Counted from the first letter of the stretch, positions 16,872 to 25,565 are shown. The stretch: DNA of 37,989 nt from Acidimicrobiales bacterium (GCA_030740795.1 JASLWO010000031.1:1-37989); one strand, 5' to 3'. Numbers and translations are program-made. The notes: generated by a model from the letters alone, not told the origin.

Positions 16872-18103
16872 GCTGAATCCTCTTCAGTATCTTTTCGGTT
16901 AGCATCCATTAGATGACCCATTCGTTCTTCTTTTGTTTGAAGGTATCTAATGTTTTCTGGGTTGGCTTCTCCTAGAAGAGGCACTCGTTCAACTATTTTT
17001 AGGTTGTAGCCTTCTAAGCCGCCGTATTTAGCTGGGTTGTTGGTCAATAAGCGCATTTGTTTGATTCCTAAATCAGCTATGATTTGCGCTCCAATTCCGT
17101 ATTCTCGAGAATCTGCTGGAAACCCTAAAGCTACGTTTGCATCAACAGTGTCAAGACCTTCATCCTGAAGAGCGTAGGCTCGCATTTTGTGACCCAACCC
17201 TATCCCTCTACCCTCATGACCGCGGAGGTAGATAATAGCCCCATTCCCACTTTCGGCGATAAGTCGCATTGCCAGGTCTAATTGGGGACCACAATCACAA
17301 CGTAAGGAACCGAGAACATCTCCCGTCAGGCACTCTGAGTGGACGCGGATTAAGGGAGCGCTGGCAGGGTTAAAATCAGAAGTGACAAGAGCTACGTGTT
17401 CTACTTCATCAAGTGCATTTCGGTAGATATGGGCTGCAAACTCTCCGTAGTTTGTTGGGATTCTTGCGGTCGCGAACCTATCCACGAGTCTTTCATGGCG
17501 ATTTCGGTATCGGATCATATCCGCTATCGAAATAATTGGTATGTCATGCAGATTTGCGAATTCTAGAAGCTCAGGTAAACGAGCCATCGTTCCGTCATCG
17601 GACACTATTTCAGAGATTACCCCTGCAGGTGAAAGCCCAGCCATCGTAGCCAGATCAACTGCTGCTTCGGTGTGGCCTGCCCGTTTCAGTACCCCTCCTG
17701 ATCTAGCCCGAAGAGGGAAGATATGTCCGGGTCTAGCGAATCCGTTCGCTGCGACTTTGTCATCGGCGAGGGCTTTACATGTTAGCGAGCGGTCGCTAGC
17801 AGAAATTCCAGTCGTTGTACCTTCAGCGACATCTACTGAAACGGTAAATGCCGTACCCATTGCCTCAGTATTGTTTGAAACCATCAAAGGCAGGTGAAGA
17901 ACATCTGCACGTTCGTTAGTTATGGGGCAGCAGACAACCCCGCTTGTGTGTTTGACCATAAAGGCCATATCTTCGTTTGTGACGCATTCAGCTGCGATGA
18001 TGAGGTCACCTTCGTTCTCTCTATCTTCATCGTCAACCACTATTACGAACTTTCCCCCTGCTATTGCGTCTATAGCTTCTCTAATTGTGTTTAGTTTAGG
18101 CAC
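16868..18103 (-). CDS. ribBA: Bifunctional 3,4-dihydroxy-2-butanone-4-phosphate synthase / GTP cyclohydrolase II RibBA
   Basis: The 411-residue fusion supplies both riboflavin precursors. The N-terminal half (about 1-200) is the DHBP synthase, with DDEDRENEGDLIIAAE and GRPGHIFPLRAR-type blocks. The C-terminal half (about 205-400) is GTP cyclohydrolase II, with zinc cysteines in HSECLTGDVLGSLRCDCG, then RGHEGRGIGLGHK and LTNNPAKYGGLEGY. It starts with GTG, eight bases inside the end of ribE, and its TGA overlaps ribH. The gene order ribE-ribBA-ribH without a fused RibD suggests that the deaminase/reductase steps are encoded elsewhere. Confidence 0.95.
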   Translation of the reverse strand: MPKLNTIREAIDAIAGGKFVIVVDDEDRENEGDLIIAAECVTNEDMAFMVKHTSGVVCCPITNERADVLHLPLMVSNNTEAMGTAFTVSVDVAEGTTTGISASDRSLTCKALADDKVAANGFARPGHIFPLRARSGGVLKRAGHTEAAVDLATMAGLSPAGVISEIVSDDGTMARLPELLEFANLHDIPIISIADMIRYRNRHERLVDRFATARIPTNYGEFAAHIYRNALDEVEHVALVTSDFNPASAPLIRVHSECLTGDVLGSLRCDCGPQLDLAMRLIAESGNGAIIYLRGHEGRGIGLGHKMRAYALQDEGLDTVDANVALGFPADSREYGIGAQIIADLGIKQMRLLTNNPAKYGGLEGYNLKIVERVPLLGEANPENIRYLQTKEERMGHLMDANRKDTEEDSA

Positions 18104-18713
18104 TATTTACTTCTTTCTCTCTAGTGTGAGCGAGTTGACGCTCCACATATTTGGCAAGGACATCAACTTCAATGTTGACAAGGTCTCCGATGGACTTGTG
18201 GCTGAGATTCGTAACTTCCCATGTATGGGGGATAATTGCGATAGAGAAAGAACTTTTATTTACTGAAGCAACGGTGAGGCTAATTCCGTCAACAGCGATA
18301 GAGCCTTTTTGGCAAACATACCTACTCCAAGAGTCATCCAGAGCGAAGGTATACCTGTATGAACCGTCATCTTCTACTTCAATGTTTTCAATAGGAGTAG
18401 TTGAGTCAATATGGCCTTGGACAATATGTCCTCCTAGTCTTCCTGTAGCTTGTACTGGGCGTTCAAGGTTAACCAAGCTTTTTTCAGTTAGGGATCCAAG
18501 ACTGGTTATGTCCATTGTTTCAGGAACGGCATCTGCGCTCCACCAGTCTTCTGCAAATTCAGTGACCGTTAGGCAGCAACCATTTACAGCGATAGAAGCT
18601 CCGATTTCAATATCGTCAAGAACTACAGATGATTCAATAAAAATCCGGACTCCTGAACCAGAAGGGGAAAGGTTTTTGATTGTCCCGACCTCTTCAATAA
18701 TTCCTGTGAACAT
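18096..18713 (-). CDS. ribE: Riboflavin synthase RibE (alpha subunit type)
   Basis: RibE dismutates two lumazines into riboflavin and a recycled pyrimidine. The 205-residue protein is two tandem lumazine-binding repeats: the first begins MFTGIIEEVGTIKNL and includes GASIAVNGCCLTVTEF; the second includes LGGHIVQGHIDSTT and GSIAVDGISLTVASV. Start at 18713: the canonical MFTGIIE opening is preceded by GGGAG. A longer frame reading into the riboswitch is discarded. The FMN riboswitch upstream makes this the controlled first gene of the operon. Confidence 0.96.
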   Translation of the reverse strand: MFTGIIEEVGTIKNLSPSGSGVRIFIESSVVLDDIEIGASIAVNGCCLTVTEFAEDWWSADAVPETMDITSLGSLTEKSLVNLERPVQATGRLGGHIVQGHIDSTTPIENIEVEDDGSYRYTFALDDSWSRYVCQKGSIAVDGISLTVASVNKSSFSIAIIPHTWEVTNLSHKSIGDLVNIEVDVLAKYVERQLAHTREKEVNSA

Positions 18714-18717
18714 TTGA

Positions 18718-18772
18718 CTCCCATCATTTCGGGAGAGGGCAGACGAGGACAATGTCCCCAAACACCTCTCCC
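18718..18772 (-). promoter_or_regulatory. Expression platform of the FMN riboswitch: mutually exclusive helices over the ribE ribosome site
   Basis: On the minus strand, GGGAGAGG (18772-18765) is perfectly complementary to CCTCTCCC (18738-18731). The CTCCC part of the latter is also complementary to the ribosome site GGGAG (18722-18718), with an 8-base loop. The GAGG of the first element also forms the 3' side of aptamer P1. So P1 formation would free CTCCC to cover the ribosome site. No U-run is present, which favours translational over transcriptional control. Confidence 0.65.
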
Positions 18773-18900
18773 ATCCGGACTTTTACCGTCGGCCCTGGAA
18801 TCACACCAGATCAGTCGATCCATTTGGAAGGACTCGTGGGCTAAATACTCAAGTATTATCACCACCGGTTAGGACTTTCACCTAACTCCCGAGGATTTTG
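18759..18900 (-). ncRNA. FMN riboswitch (RFN element) upstream of ribE
   Basis: Read on the minus strand, the element has the conserved FMN aptamer order: CCTCGGGAGTTAGGTGAAAG, TCCTAACCGGTGGT, a variable hairpin, AGCCCACGAG, then GATCTGGTGTGATTCCAG, GGGCCGACGGT and AGTCCGGATGGGAGAGG. P1 forms from CAAAATCCTC (18900-18891) and GAGGTGTTTG (18768-18759), with 8 of 10 positions paired. FMN binding is known to repress riboflavin genes. A weak promoter (TTGCCT at 18958-18953, TATACA at 18937-18932, 15-base spacer) could start this transcript; read-through from the NTF2-like gene is the alternative. Confidence 0.95.
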
Positions 18901-18961
18901 AACGCAACATAAAGTTACTATTTCAAGTTAATGTATACCATTAATTCTAGAAAGGCAAGTT

Positions 18962-19411
18962 TCATTCGGTCTTTTCAGTGAGATCTATCAACAAATGTTT
19001 TGAAAGGTCACCAGTTAGGGTCACTTCCATTGTTCGAGTTTCGAAAAACCAACCGTCATCGCAAAGAGCAAATGTATCAAGATACTTTCCGGAAATTATT
19101 GGTTGCAGGTCGAAACCGGGAAGGGCTTGGAAGACGGTGAAATACGAGACAGATGATGCCTGATCTTGCTCAACGTTAACTTCTACATTTGAAGTTAAGT
19201 GATGTGTGCGTGGAGTTCCATCATCATATCGACGTGTAGTTGCCTCGTATAAAGCAGTTACTGCTGTTTCTCCAATAATGGCATCCCCTTCAGTCCCATT
19301 GAGTAATATTTTCCCACGAGAGAATAGCGCTCCTATCTCAGAGAATTGACCAGCATCAATCGCTCTGGCGTATCTGAATATTAAATTCCTAATTTCAGTT
19401 ACTGCGTCCAT
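18962..19411 (-). CDS. SnoaL-like / NTF2-superfamily protein
   Basis: A 149-residue single-domain protein with the SnoaL-like pattern: an N-terminal helix pair (MDAVTEIRNLIFRYARAIDA...FSEIGALFS), GETAVTALYEATTR, then THHLTSNVEV and a C-terminal GKYLDTFALCDDGWFFETRTM strand block. Related proteins are small hydrolases, isomerases or dehydratases, or ring-hydroxylating dioxygenase beta-like domains; no specific role can be assigned. ATG 19411 is selected because GGGAGG lies 5-10 bases upstream. It lies 61 bases before the FMN riboswitch on the same strand and is divergent from lgt. Confidence 0.75.
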   Translation of the reverse strand: MDAVTEIRNLIFRYARAIDAGQFSEIGALFSRGKILLNGTEGDAIIGETAVTALYEATTRRYDDGTPRTHHLTSNVEVNVEQDQASSVSYFTVFQALPGFDLQPIISGKYLDTFALCDDGWFFETRTMEVTLTGDLSKHLLIDLTEKTE

Positions 19412-19501
19412 CCCACCTCCCATAATAACCACTAACAATCAGAGGGTGACAAACGAGTACACTAGGACTTACAGAAATTATCAGTCACTAAGGATCGATT
19501 C

Positions 19502-20350
19502 GTGCTTTCATCAATTCCAAGTCCCAGTACAGGCTCATTTGATCTAGGGCCATTTACTTTACGTGCCTATGGGTTGATGATCGCATTAGGTGTAATTGCC
19601 GCCGTATGGTTTATGGCAAAAAGGTTTCAACAGGATGGCATGAACCCTGACCACGCCTCAGGTATCGCTATGTGGCTTGTTACCGCTGGGCTGGTAGGGG
19701 CACGCGCCTACCATGTCGCAACCGATTGGCGCAGGTTTGAGGGGAATTGGATTAATGCAATAAAGATTTGGGAAGGCGGGTTAGGAATCCTAGGCGGACT
19801 TATCTTCGGTGTTGGGGCAGCTATCATGTACTGCCACCAAAAAGATTTGGATTTGAGAAGAGTTCTTGATGCAATAGCTCCAACTGTGCCACTTGCACAA
19901 CTGATAGGACGATGGGGAAACTATTTCAATCAAGAACTCTTTGGGCGCCCCACGAATCTTCCCTGGGGGATTGAAATAGACGCTCGACACAGGCCCGTTA
20001 CTTATCAGGAAGATGCAACCTTCCACCCAACCTTTCTCTATGAGTCAATATGGAATTTGCTAGTAATCTTTGCATTATTAAAGATCGAAAGAAAGAAAAA
20101 ATTACCCACTGGATTTCTTCTCATAGCTTATTTCGGTCTTTACTCTATAGGTCGTTTATGTGTAGAAGCGATACGGATTGATGAAGCTACCCAACTAGGT
20201 GGGATTCGAATCAATATTTGGATTTTCGGAATCGTTGCTATCGCCAGCATTACCGCAATATGTGCGGGAATCAGAACCAACCAAGATGAAAAACAAAAAA
20301 TAACTGATGCTGAGACTGAATTGCATGTAGAAGGAACGCGTGAAAAATAG
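19502..20350 (+). CDS. lgt: Prolipoprotein diacylglyceryl transferase Lgt
   Basis: Lgt transfers diacylglycerol from phosphatidylglycerol to the lipobox cysteine of prelipoproteins at the membrane. The 282-residue polytopic protein has the Lgt opening (LGPFTLRAYGLMIALGVIAA), the central GGLGILGGLIFGVGA, and the signature GRWGNYFNQELFG. The C-terminus is RTN-Q-D-E rich and cytoplasmic. It starts with GTG at 19502, preceded by AAGGA (19490-19494). It is divergent from the NTF2-like gene; the next gene, a cyclase domain protein, follows after 65 bases. Confidence 0.95.
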   Translation: MLSSIPSPSTGSFDLGPFTLRAYGLMIALGVIAAVWFMAKRFQQDGMNPDHASGIAMWLVTAGLVGARAYHVATDWRRFEGNWINAIKIWEGGLGILGGLIFGVGAAIMYCHQKDLDLRRVLDAIAPTVPLAQLIGRWGNYFNQELFGRPTNLPWGIEIDARHRPVTYQEDATFHPTFLYESIWNLLVIFALLKIERKKKLPTGFLLIAYFGLYSIGRLCVEAIRIDEATQLGGIRINIWIFGIVAIASITAICAGIRTNQDEKQKITDAETELHVEGTREK

Positions 20351-20415
20351 CTTCTAAAGGTTGAAATAACTGCACTAAATCTAGATTTCCACTAACTTCG
20401 GTAGATAGGAGACCT

Positions 20416-20934
20416 ATGCTTCAAGATAATCCATACGAAGACCGCTTCGAAAGAACCTTTGCTTTCATTGACCTATCTGGTTTTACCCGTTTCACGGATA
20501 GGAAAGGGGATAAAGCGGCTCTCGGAGAAATAAATAAGTTCCGTTTATTTGTAAGAGAAATAGCATCTCGAAAAGGGTTGAGGATCGCTAAGTGGCTCGG
20601 TGATGGGGCAATGCTCGTTGCGGTGGAACCGGAGATAGCAACGGAAGCTATTATAGAAATGCAAGGAAGAATGGAAACCCTTGACAAGAGCCTCGGGCTA
20701 AGGGCAGGACTTGCCTCTGGCCCAGTACTTCTGATCGATGGAGAAGATTATTTGGGGCATCCAGTTAACCTAGCGGCACGTCTTTGCGATCTAGCGAAAC
20801 CCGGAGAAGTACTAGCCACAAAAGAAATGATGACTTCTCTAATGGTAAACACACCTTCTAAACCAATCGGCGAAAAAAAAATAAAGGGAATGAAGGAAAA
20901 GGTTGAAATAGTTCGTTTAGAAGATTCTGAATAA
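20416..20934 (+). CDS. Stand-alone class III adenylate/guanylate cyclase domain protein
   Basis: The 172 residues consist of one cyclase homology domain with no sensor or membrane part. The residues needed for catalysis are present: metal aspartates D19 (FIDLSGFTRF) and D63 (GDG), K59 as a base contact, D111 (GEDYLGH), and N118/R122 in NLAAR. It could therefore make cAMP or cGMP as a homodimer; which nucleotide is not certain. Similar small domains in Actinobacteria are sometimes called adenylate cyclase-like without proof. AGGAG precedes the ATG. No partner gene is evident nearby. Confidence 0.8.
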   Translation: MLQDNPYEDRFERTFAFIDLSGFTRFTDRKGDKAALGEINKFRLFVREIASRKGLRIAKWLGDGAMLVAVEPEIATEAIIEMQGRMETLDKSLGLRAGLASGPVLLIDGEDYLGHPVNLAARLCDLAKPGEVLATKEMMTSLMVNTPSKPIGEKKIKGMKEKVEIVRLEDSE

Positions 20935-21079
20935 TCGGACCCAACAGTAGCGGGGGATACGCGACCAAGAACCCACAGCATGTATTCTTGAACATCGTGA
21001 CCAATCGTCAGAAACAACCGTTAAAGCAGCATAAACAGCACTTGATATTCTCATCTCTACCAATTTGGTGGCATGAATA

Positions 21080-22246
21080 ATGAGAAATTCTACCTCTTGG
21101 GTTGATCTGGGTGTTGATGTAGCTATTGCTTCTGCTTTGGAAGATAAAGATATAACCTCCCCATTTCCAGTTCAGGCATTAACTATTCCAGATGCGTTAG
21201 AAGGATTGGACGTTTGTGGAAAAGCGAAAACCGGTTCGGGCAAAACCTTGGCATTTGGAATTCCCATGATTCAGAATTTGCATAAAGACAAATCTAAAAG
21301 CGGATTGAGAGGATTAATTCTCGTTCCGACTCGAGAGTTGGCAACCCAAGTATGTGAAGAGCTTGAACCGTTAGCAGAGTCAAAAGAAATGAAAATAGCT
21401 GCTATCTATGGTGGTGCAAATATTGATGAACAGATCAAGACTCTCAAAAAAGGCGTTGCGATGGTTGTAGCTACTCCTGGGCGAATGATCGACCTGCTTG
21501 AGAGGCAGGAAATAACTGTCCAAGGTCTTGAAGTCGTAGTAGTTGATGAAGCTGACAGAATGGCAGACATGGGCTTTTTGCCCCAAGTTGAGTGGATACT
21601 TAGAAAAGTCGAACGAAAGCATCAAACACTTCTTTTTAGCGCAACTTTAGATGGAGCTGTTAACTCCCTGATCCAACGGTACCAATCTGAACCAACCATG
21701 CATGAAGTTGAAGCTAAAGAGATAACCGTTGAGGAAATGACTCATAGATTTATCCATGTCCATCAACGCGACAAAGTAAAAGTAGCTGCTGCAATATCCC
21801 GTTCTGTTTCTAGAACATTGATGTTCTCAAATACAAAAGCTGGATGCGATCGCCTCGTTAAGAAACTCCTTGATGAGGGTATACGAGCACAAGCAATACA
21901 TGGGGACTTGAGACAGAATATCCGTGAGAAAGCTTTGGATCGCTTTGCACAGGGGAAACTTCCAGTTCTCGTAGCGACAGACGTCGCTGCAAGGGGGATA
22001 CATGTAGATGATGTAGAAGTAGTTATTCACTACGACCCACCCAGTGATCATAAAACCTATCTCCACAGGTCTGGGAGGACAGCGCGTGCTGGAACGAAAG
22101 GTCTCGTCGTTACATTATGTCTATGGGATCAGGAACTTGTTGTAAAGCGTCTTCAGAAACGTGTGGGACTAGATATTGCCCTAATAGAAATGTTTTCCAA
22201 TGACCCTCGCCTAACTAACCTAGGTGGCTGGGACCCTGGTACATGA
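21080..22246 (+). CDS. DEAD-box ATP-dependent RNA helicase (RhlE/DeaD-like)
   Basis: The 388-residue protein is a two-domain helicase core with little tail. Motifs in order are the Q motif (FPVQALTIPDAL), I (AKTGSGKT), Ia (PTREL), Ib (TPGR), II (DEAD, in VVVDEADRMADMG), III (SAT), IV zone (LMFSNTKAGCD), V (ATDVAARGIHVDDVEVVIHYD) and VI (HRSGRTARAG). It would unwind short RNA duplexes in ribosome assembly or mRNA turnover. ATG 21080 has GGTGG eight bases upstream. No C-terminal RNA-binding domain of the CsdA/DbpA type is present. Confidence 0.92.
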   Translation: MRNSTSWVDLGVDVAIASALEDKDITSPFPVQALTIPDALEGLDVCGKAKTGSGKTLAFGIPMIQNLHKDKSKSGLRGLILVPTRELATQVCEELEPLAESKEMKIAAIYGGANIDEQIKTLKKGVAMVVATPGRMIDLLERQEITVQGLEVVVVDEADRMADMGFLPQVEWILRKVERKHQTLLFSATLDGAVNSLIQRYQSEPTMHEVEAKEITVEEMTHRFIHVHQRDKVKVAAAISRSVSRTLMFSNTKAGCDRLVKKLLDEGIRAQAIHGDLRQNIREKALDRFAQGKLPVLVATDVAARGIHVDDVEVVIHYDPPSDHKTYLHRSGRTARAGTKGLVVTLCLWDQELVVKRLQKRVGLDIALIEMFSNDPRLTNLGGWDPGT

Positions 22247-22300
22247 GCCTCCAGTTTTTTTAAAAAACAGGTTTCCCCTAGAATCTATTCATGGGTATAG

Positions 22301-24046
22301 ATGAGTGCACATCGCATGGATAAAAAACTTATTGAGTGGATAAATGAAAGTGTGGAAACTGGGATAGAGCCGATAGATATTGCGGCAGCGGTTGCTAGGG
22401 AAATAGCAGAAACAAAGAATCTCCCTTCTTGCGAACACCGGCCAAAATTACTTACCCGAGGAGTAGCGATAGCCCCTCAACTTCTGGTGTACACCCCTGA
22501 CCTGATCGGCGCCTCATATGAAAGGAGCCTTGATTCTACTAAGCGCCGTCATGCAGGCGTCCATTACACCCCATTCCCAGTCGCTAAGAAACTTGCTCAG
22601 ATAGCTCTGAAACATTCCAGAATAGGTCCAATTTGTGACCCTTCAGTTGGTGGAGGGGTATTTCTTTTAGCGGTAGCTGAATCTTTGAAAGAAATGGGAG
22701 AGAACCCAGAAAAAATTGTTAAAGATCTGCTATGGGGGATAGACCTTGATCCTGGAGCCATTGAGGTTACAGAAGCAGCGTTGTCTCTTTGGGGATCGAC
22801 AACAAAATGGATTGTCCCTGCAGGGAATCTTGCGGTGGCTGACTCACTGGAGGTTGGCAGAAAAGCTTTTCAAAACACACCTAAAGAAGGCTTTGAACTA
22901 GTAATTGGAAATCCCCCATTTCAGAATCAACTTCAAGAACAAACTGTTCGACCTATAGAAATTACGCACGAGCTCAGGAAAAGATGGGCGGTGAACGCCG
23001 GACCGTATGCAGACACTGCAGGATACTTTCTTCTAGTGGCCCTTTCAATGCTTTCACCGGGTGGAAAATTGTTTCTGATTCAACCTCAATCGATTCTCTC
23101 TACTGCTGATGCGAAACCAATACGTGAGAAATTGGATAAAGAAGCAAGTCTGTTCGGTTTATGGATAGGGGGTCCAAATATCTTTGAAGCTGACGTAAAC
23201 GTATGCGCCCCACTTATTACTAAAGGTCCTGCTTCTGATTCAGTTCTGATTTGGGAAGGGAAAGAGGTTAATAAGTGCGCAAATCAGCTAAAGAGAGGCG
23301 ACAACTGGGCAAAAGCTATTTCTATTGTGCAGGGAGTGCCAAATGTGTTTCTTTCAGGATTAGAAATGAGAATTCGTGCTCCAGCAACTGCTGGTTTCAG
23401 AGATCAATATTATGGATTGATACAGCACGTATCAGAATGTAATCAGGTGAGCCCAACTATGGTTCCCCTGATTACGGTTGGGATGATTGACCCTTTAAGG
23501 AATCGGTGGGGTACCGGTAAATTCAGATTTGCAGGAAAAGCTTGGGATCACCCAATGGTCAACCTAGAAACGCTTGCAAAAGAGAACCCTGAGTTGCATG
23601 AATGGGTTACTAACCGATTGAAACCCAAAGTTCTCGTTGCAACCCAAACAAAAATTCTTGAAGTTCTACCAGATCCCGAAGGAATTCTCGTCCCATCTAC
23701 CCCAGCAATAAGCGTAGAATGCTCCGTTGAGGACATATGGAGAGTCGCCGCAGCCTTAAGTGCCCCTGCAGTGAGTGCAAATTCATTTTCCGCAACTGCC
23801 GGGTCAGCCTTATCTGTAGACACAATAAAATTATCTGCGAAACAGGTTAACGAAATTCCATTACCAGAAGATTCAGAATCATGGAACCAGGCAGCGCATT
23901 TCGCAAAAAAAGCATTTTTGGCAGAAACAGAGGACCAATGGCTTGGTTTTCTCACGAAAATGGCTGAAAAAATGGGGCAAGCGTATAGAACTGAAAGTCC
24001 GTCTCTGCAAGAATGGTGGGAGAGTAGGGTCCCTGGATGGCGTTAG
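22301..24046 (+). CDS. N6-adenine DNA methyltransferase, orphan (Eco57I/HsdM-like)
   Basis: The 581-residue protein has a SAM-dependent N6-adenine methylase core: YTP (89-91) before the SAM fold, motif I DPSVGGGVFL (113-122), and the catalytic motif IV NPPF (204-207). The remainder (about 320-581) is a candidate target-recognition region. No restriction nuclease, specificity subunit or BREX/DISARM partner lies nearby; the neighbours are a helicase and metX. So it may be a solitary epigenetic methylase, or it may modify another substrate. The ATG at 22301 lacks a strong ribosome site. Recognition sequence unknown. Confidence 0.8.
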   Translation: MSAHRMDKKLIEWINESVETGIEPIDIAAAVAREIAETKNLPSCEHRPKLLTRGVAIAPQLLVYTPDLIGASYERSLDSTKRRHAGVHYTPFPVAKKLAQIALKHSRIGPICDPSVGGGVFLLAVAESLKEMGENPEKIVKDLLWGIDLDPGAIEVTEAALSLWGSTTKWIVPAGNLAVADSLEVGRKAFQNTPKEGFELVIGNPPFQNQLQEQTVRPIEITHELRKRWAVNAGPYADTAGYFLLVALSMLSPGGKLFLIQPQSILSTADAKPIREKLDKEASLFGLWIGGPNIFEADVNVCAPLITKGPASDSVLIWEGKEVNKCANQLKRGDNWAKAISIVQGVPNVFLSGLEMRIRAPATAGFRDQYYGLIQHVSECNQVSPTMVPLITVGMIDPLRNRWGTGKFRFAGKAWDHPMVNLETLAKENPELHEWVTNRLKPKVLVATQTKILEVLPDPEGILVPSTPAISVECSVEDIWRVAAALSAPAVSANSFSATAGSALSVDTIKLSAKQVNEIPLPEDSESWNQAAHFAKKAFLAETEDQWLGFLTKMAEKMGQAYRTESPSLQEWWESRVPGWR

Positions 24047-24098
24047 TAGTTGCTTAGAATGTTGGAGTTTCTTATTTCTGCTGATTCACTTAAAAGAA

Positions 24099-24196
24099 CA
24101 TTAAGAGAAGTTTGGTGAAAGCCGAACTCAGCAACCTGGGAAAGGCACCCAAGGTGCTTCCAGTATTTACTGGGATGAGGTCCGATGAAATCGGAC
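24099..24196 (+). ncRNA. SAM riboswitch (SAM-I clan, compact P2) upstream of metX
   Basis: The core matches the SAM-I/SAM-IV family: AAGAGAAG, then helix P2 (AGTTTGG 24109-24115 with CCGAACT 24122-24128), CAGCAACC, P3 (CTGG/CCAG around GCACC/GGTGC, 24136-24163, including CCAAGGTGCTTCCAG), and GGGATGAGG. P1 is short (CATT 24099-24102 with GATG 24174-24177). A downstream hairpin GTCCGA/TCGGAC (24180-24196) resembles the extra helix of the SAM-IV and SAM-I/IV variants. A second hairpin TCTGAG/CTCAGA follows at 24206-24223. SAM would repress metX. P2 lacks the long kinked extension of classical SAM-I. Confidence 0.78.
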
Positions 24197-24256
24197 AACG
24201 AAGTGTCTGAGGAGAAACTCAGAAAGTATTAAAGGTGCCAACCAAGGAGAAACATA

Positions 24257-25519
24257 ATGGCACCAGCCAAAAGAAAGAAAACAAAAGGACCAGAATTGGA
24301 CATAATTGAAGGCGGCCAAGGGCTGATGGAAACTGCTATGTCTGACGTTCCTCTACACCCTAAAACCTATTCAAGGGATTTACCTGTTTCGGGTGCATGG
24401 TTCCCTGGCGACCCTGTTGGCCATCGAAAATTCGTCGCTATTACTGATGGGAGACCTTTTGCTCTAGAACCAGGCGAGACATTACCCGAAGTCATTCAAG
24501 CTTATGAAACATGGGGGAAACTTAACTCTGACGCTAGTAACGCTATTCTGATCTGCCATGCGCTTACTGGAGATTCACATGTTTCGGGTGACAGCAGTAC
24601 CTCACACCCGACACGTGGCTGGTGGGATGAAATCGTTGGTCCAGCAAAAGTAGTAGACACAAATGAATTCTTCGTGGTGTGCATTAACGTCCTTGGAGGA
24701 TGTCAAGGCAGTACGGGACCTGCATCGCTGAACCCATCAACTGGAAGACCGTACGGAAGTAAATTCCCCAATATCACTATCCGTGACATTGTCCGAGCAC
24801 AGGCAAAAGTAGCTGACCATCTTGGAATAGGGGTTTGGCACGCAATTATCGGAGGTTCAATGGGCGGCATGCAAGTGCTTGAATGGGCAGCTATGTTCCC
24901 AGAGCGCGTGCCGAGGATAGCCGCAGTAGCGACTGCCTTATCGGCAAGTGCTCAGCAAATTGCTTGGAGTGCTGTAGGAAGAGCCGCACTGGCGTTAGAT
25001 CCTCGCTGGCGAGAAGGCGACTACTACGATGCAGAACCGGGTAATGGACCTCACGCTGGACTTGCTATTGCTAGAGCCATTGCTCAAATACACTACCGAA
25101 GCGATGAAAGCTTCCAATCACGGTTTGAAAGAACATTGGTTGACAAAGACTCTTTATTCGGTCTCTGGGACCGGTTCCAAGTCGAGTCATACCTAGATTA
25201 TCACGGTGAAAAACTCGTTCGGAGATTCGATGCAAATTCGTATTTGGTTTTGAATAGGGCAATGGACACACATGACCTAGCGCGAGGAAGGGGATCAATG
25301 CTTGATGCTATTTCCCGAGTAAAAGCCCGAGTAGCGACAGCCAGTATTACAACCGACATTCTCTATCCGCCCCATCAACAAATCAAAATCCAACAGATGG
25401 TAGAAACAGTTGGTGGCGAATGCAGTTATGTAGAGATCGATGATAACAATGGTCACGATGGCTTCCTTCTCGCTACCAAAGAAATAGGAGAAGTCTTCTC
25501 TGGTATTCTCTCGGACTAA
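24257..25519 (+). CDS. metX: Homoserine O-acetyltransferase MetX
   Basis: MetX acylates homoserine to start methionine synthesis. It is an alpha/beta hydrolase of 420 residues with nucleophile S201 in GGSMGGMQ, D367 (TTDILYPPHQ) and H400 (NGHDGFL). Other blocks are CHALTGDSHV and NVLGGCQGSTGP, which lies before the nucleophile. Residues 1-45 are an N-terminal extension rich in lysine and not part of the fold. Acetyl rather than succinyl donor is assumed from the family. AAGGAG (24244-24249) precedes the ATG, and the SAM riboswitch is just upstream. No metY is visible nearby. Confidence 0.93.
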   Translation: MAPAKRKKTKGPELDIIEGGQGLMETAMSDVPLHPKTYSRDLPVSGAWFPGDPVGHRKFVAITDGRPFALEPGETLPEVIQAYETWGKLNSDASNAILICHALTGDSHVSGDSSTSHPTRGWWDEIVGPAKVVDTNEFFVVCINVLGGCQGSTGPASLNPSTGRPYGSKFPNITIRDIVRAQAKVADHLGIGVWHAIIGGSMGGMQVLEWAAMFPERVPRIAAVATALSASAQQIAWSAVGRAALALDPRWREGDYYDAEPGNGPHAGLAIARAIAQIHYRSDESFQSRFERTLVDKDSLFGLWDRFQVESYLDYHGEKLVRRFDANSYLVLNRAMDTHDLARGRGSMLDAISRVKARVATASITTDILYPPHQQIKIQQMVETVGGECSYVEIDDNNGHDGFLLATKEIGEVFSGILSD

Positions 25520-25547
25520 GGCTTAACCAGTTACTAAACTGTTAGCC
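25520..25547 (+). terminator. Imperfect hairpin after metX
   Basis: GGCTTAACCAGT (25520-25531) can pair with ACTGTTAGCC (25538-25547) in three blocks (GGCT, AAC, AGT) separated by single bulges, with a 6-base loop. It starts right after the metX stop. Only a weak AT-rich stretch follows, so it may be a leaky terminator or processing hairpin rather than a strong stop. Confidence 0.35.
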
Positions 25548-25565
25548 GGGATTATTTGGAGGAAT

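Noticed and set aside
22251-22271. Inverted repeat of T and A runs flanked by CCAG/CAGG after the DEAD-box gene
   Set aside because: The pairing is almost only A-T with a one-base centre, so it is not a stable terminator hairpin.
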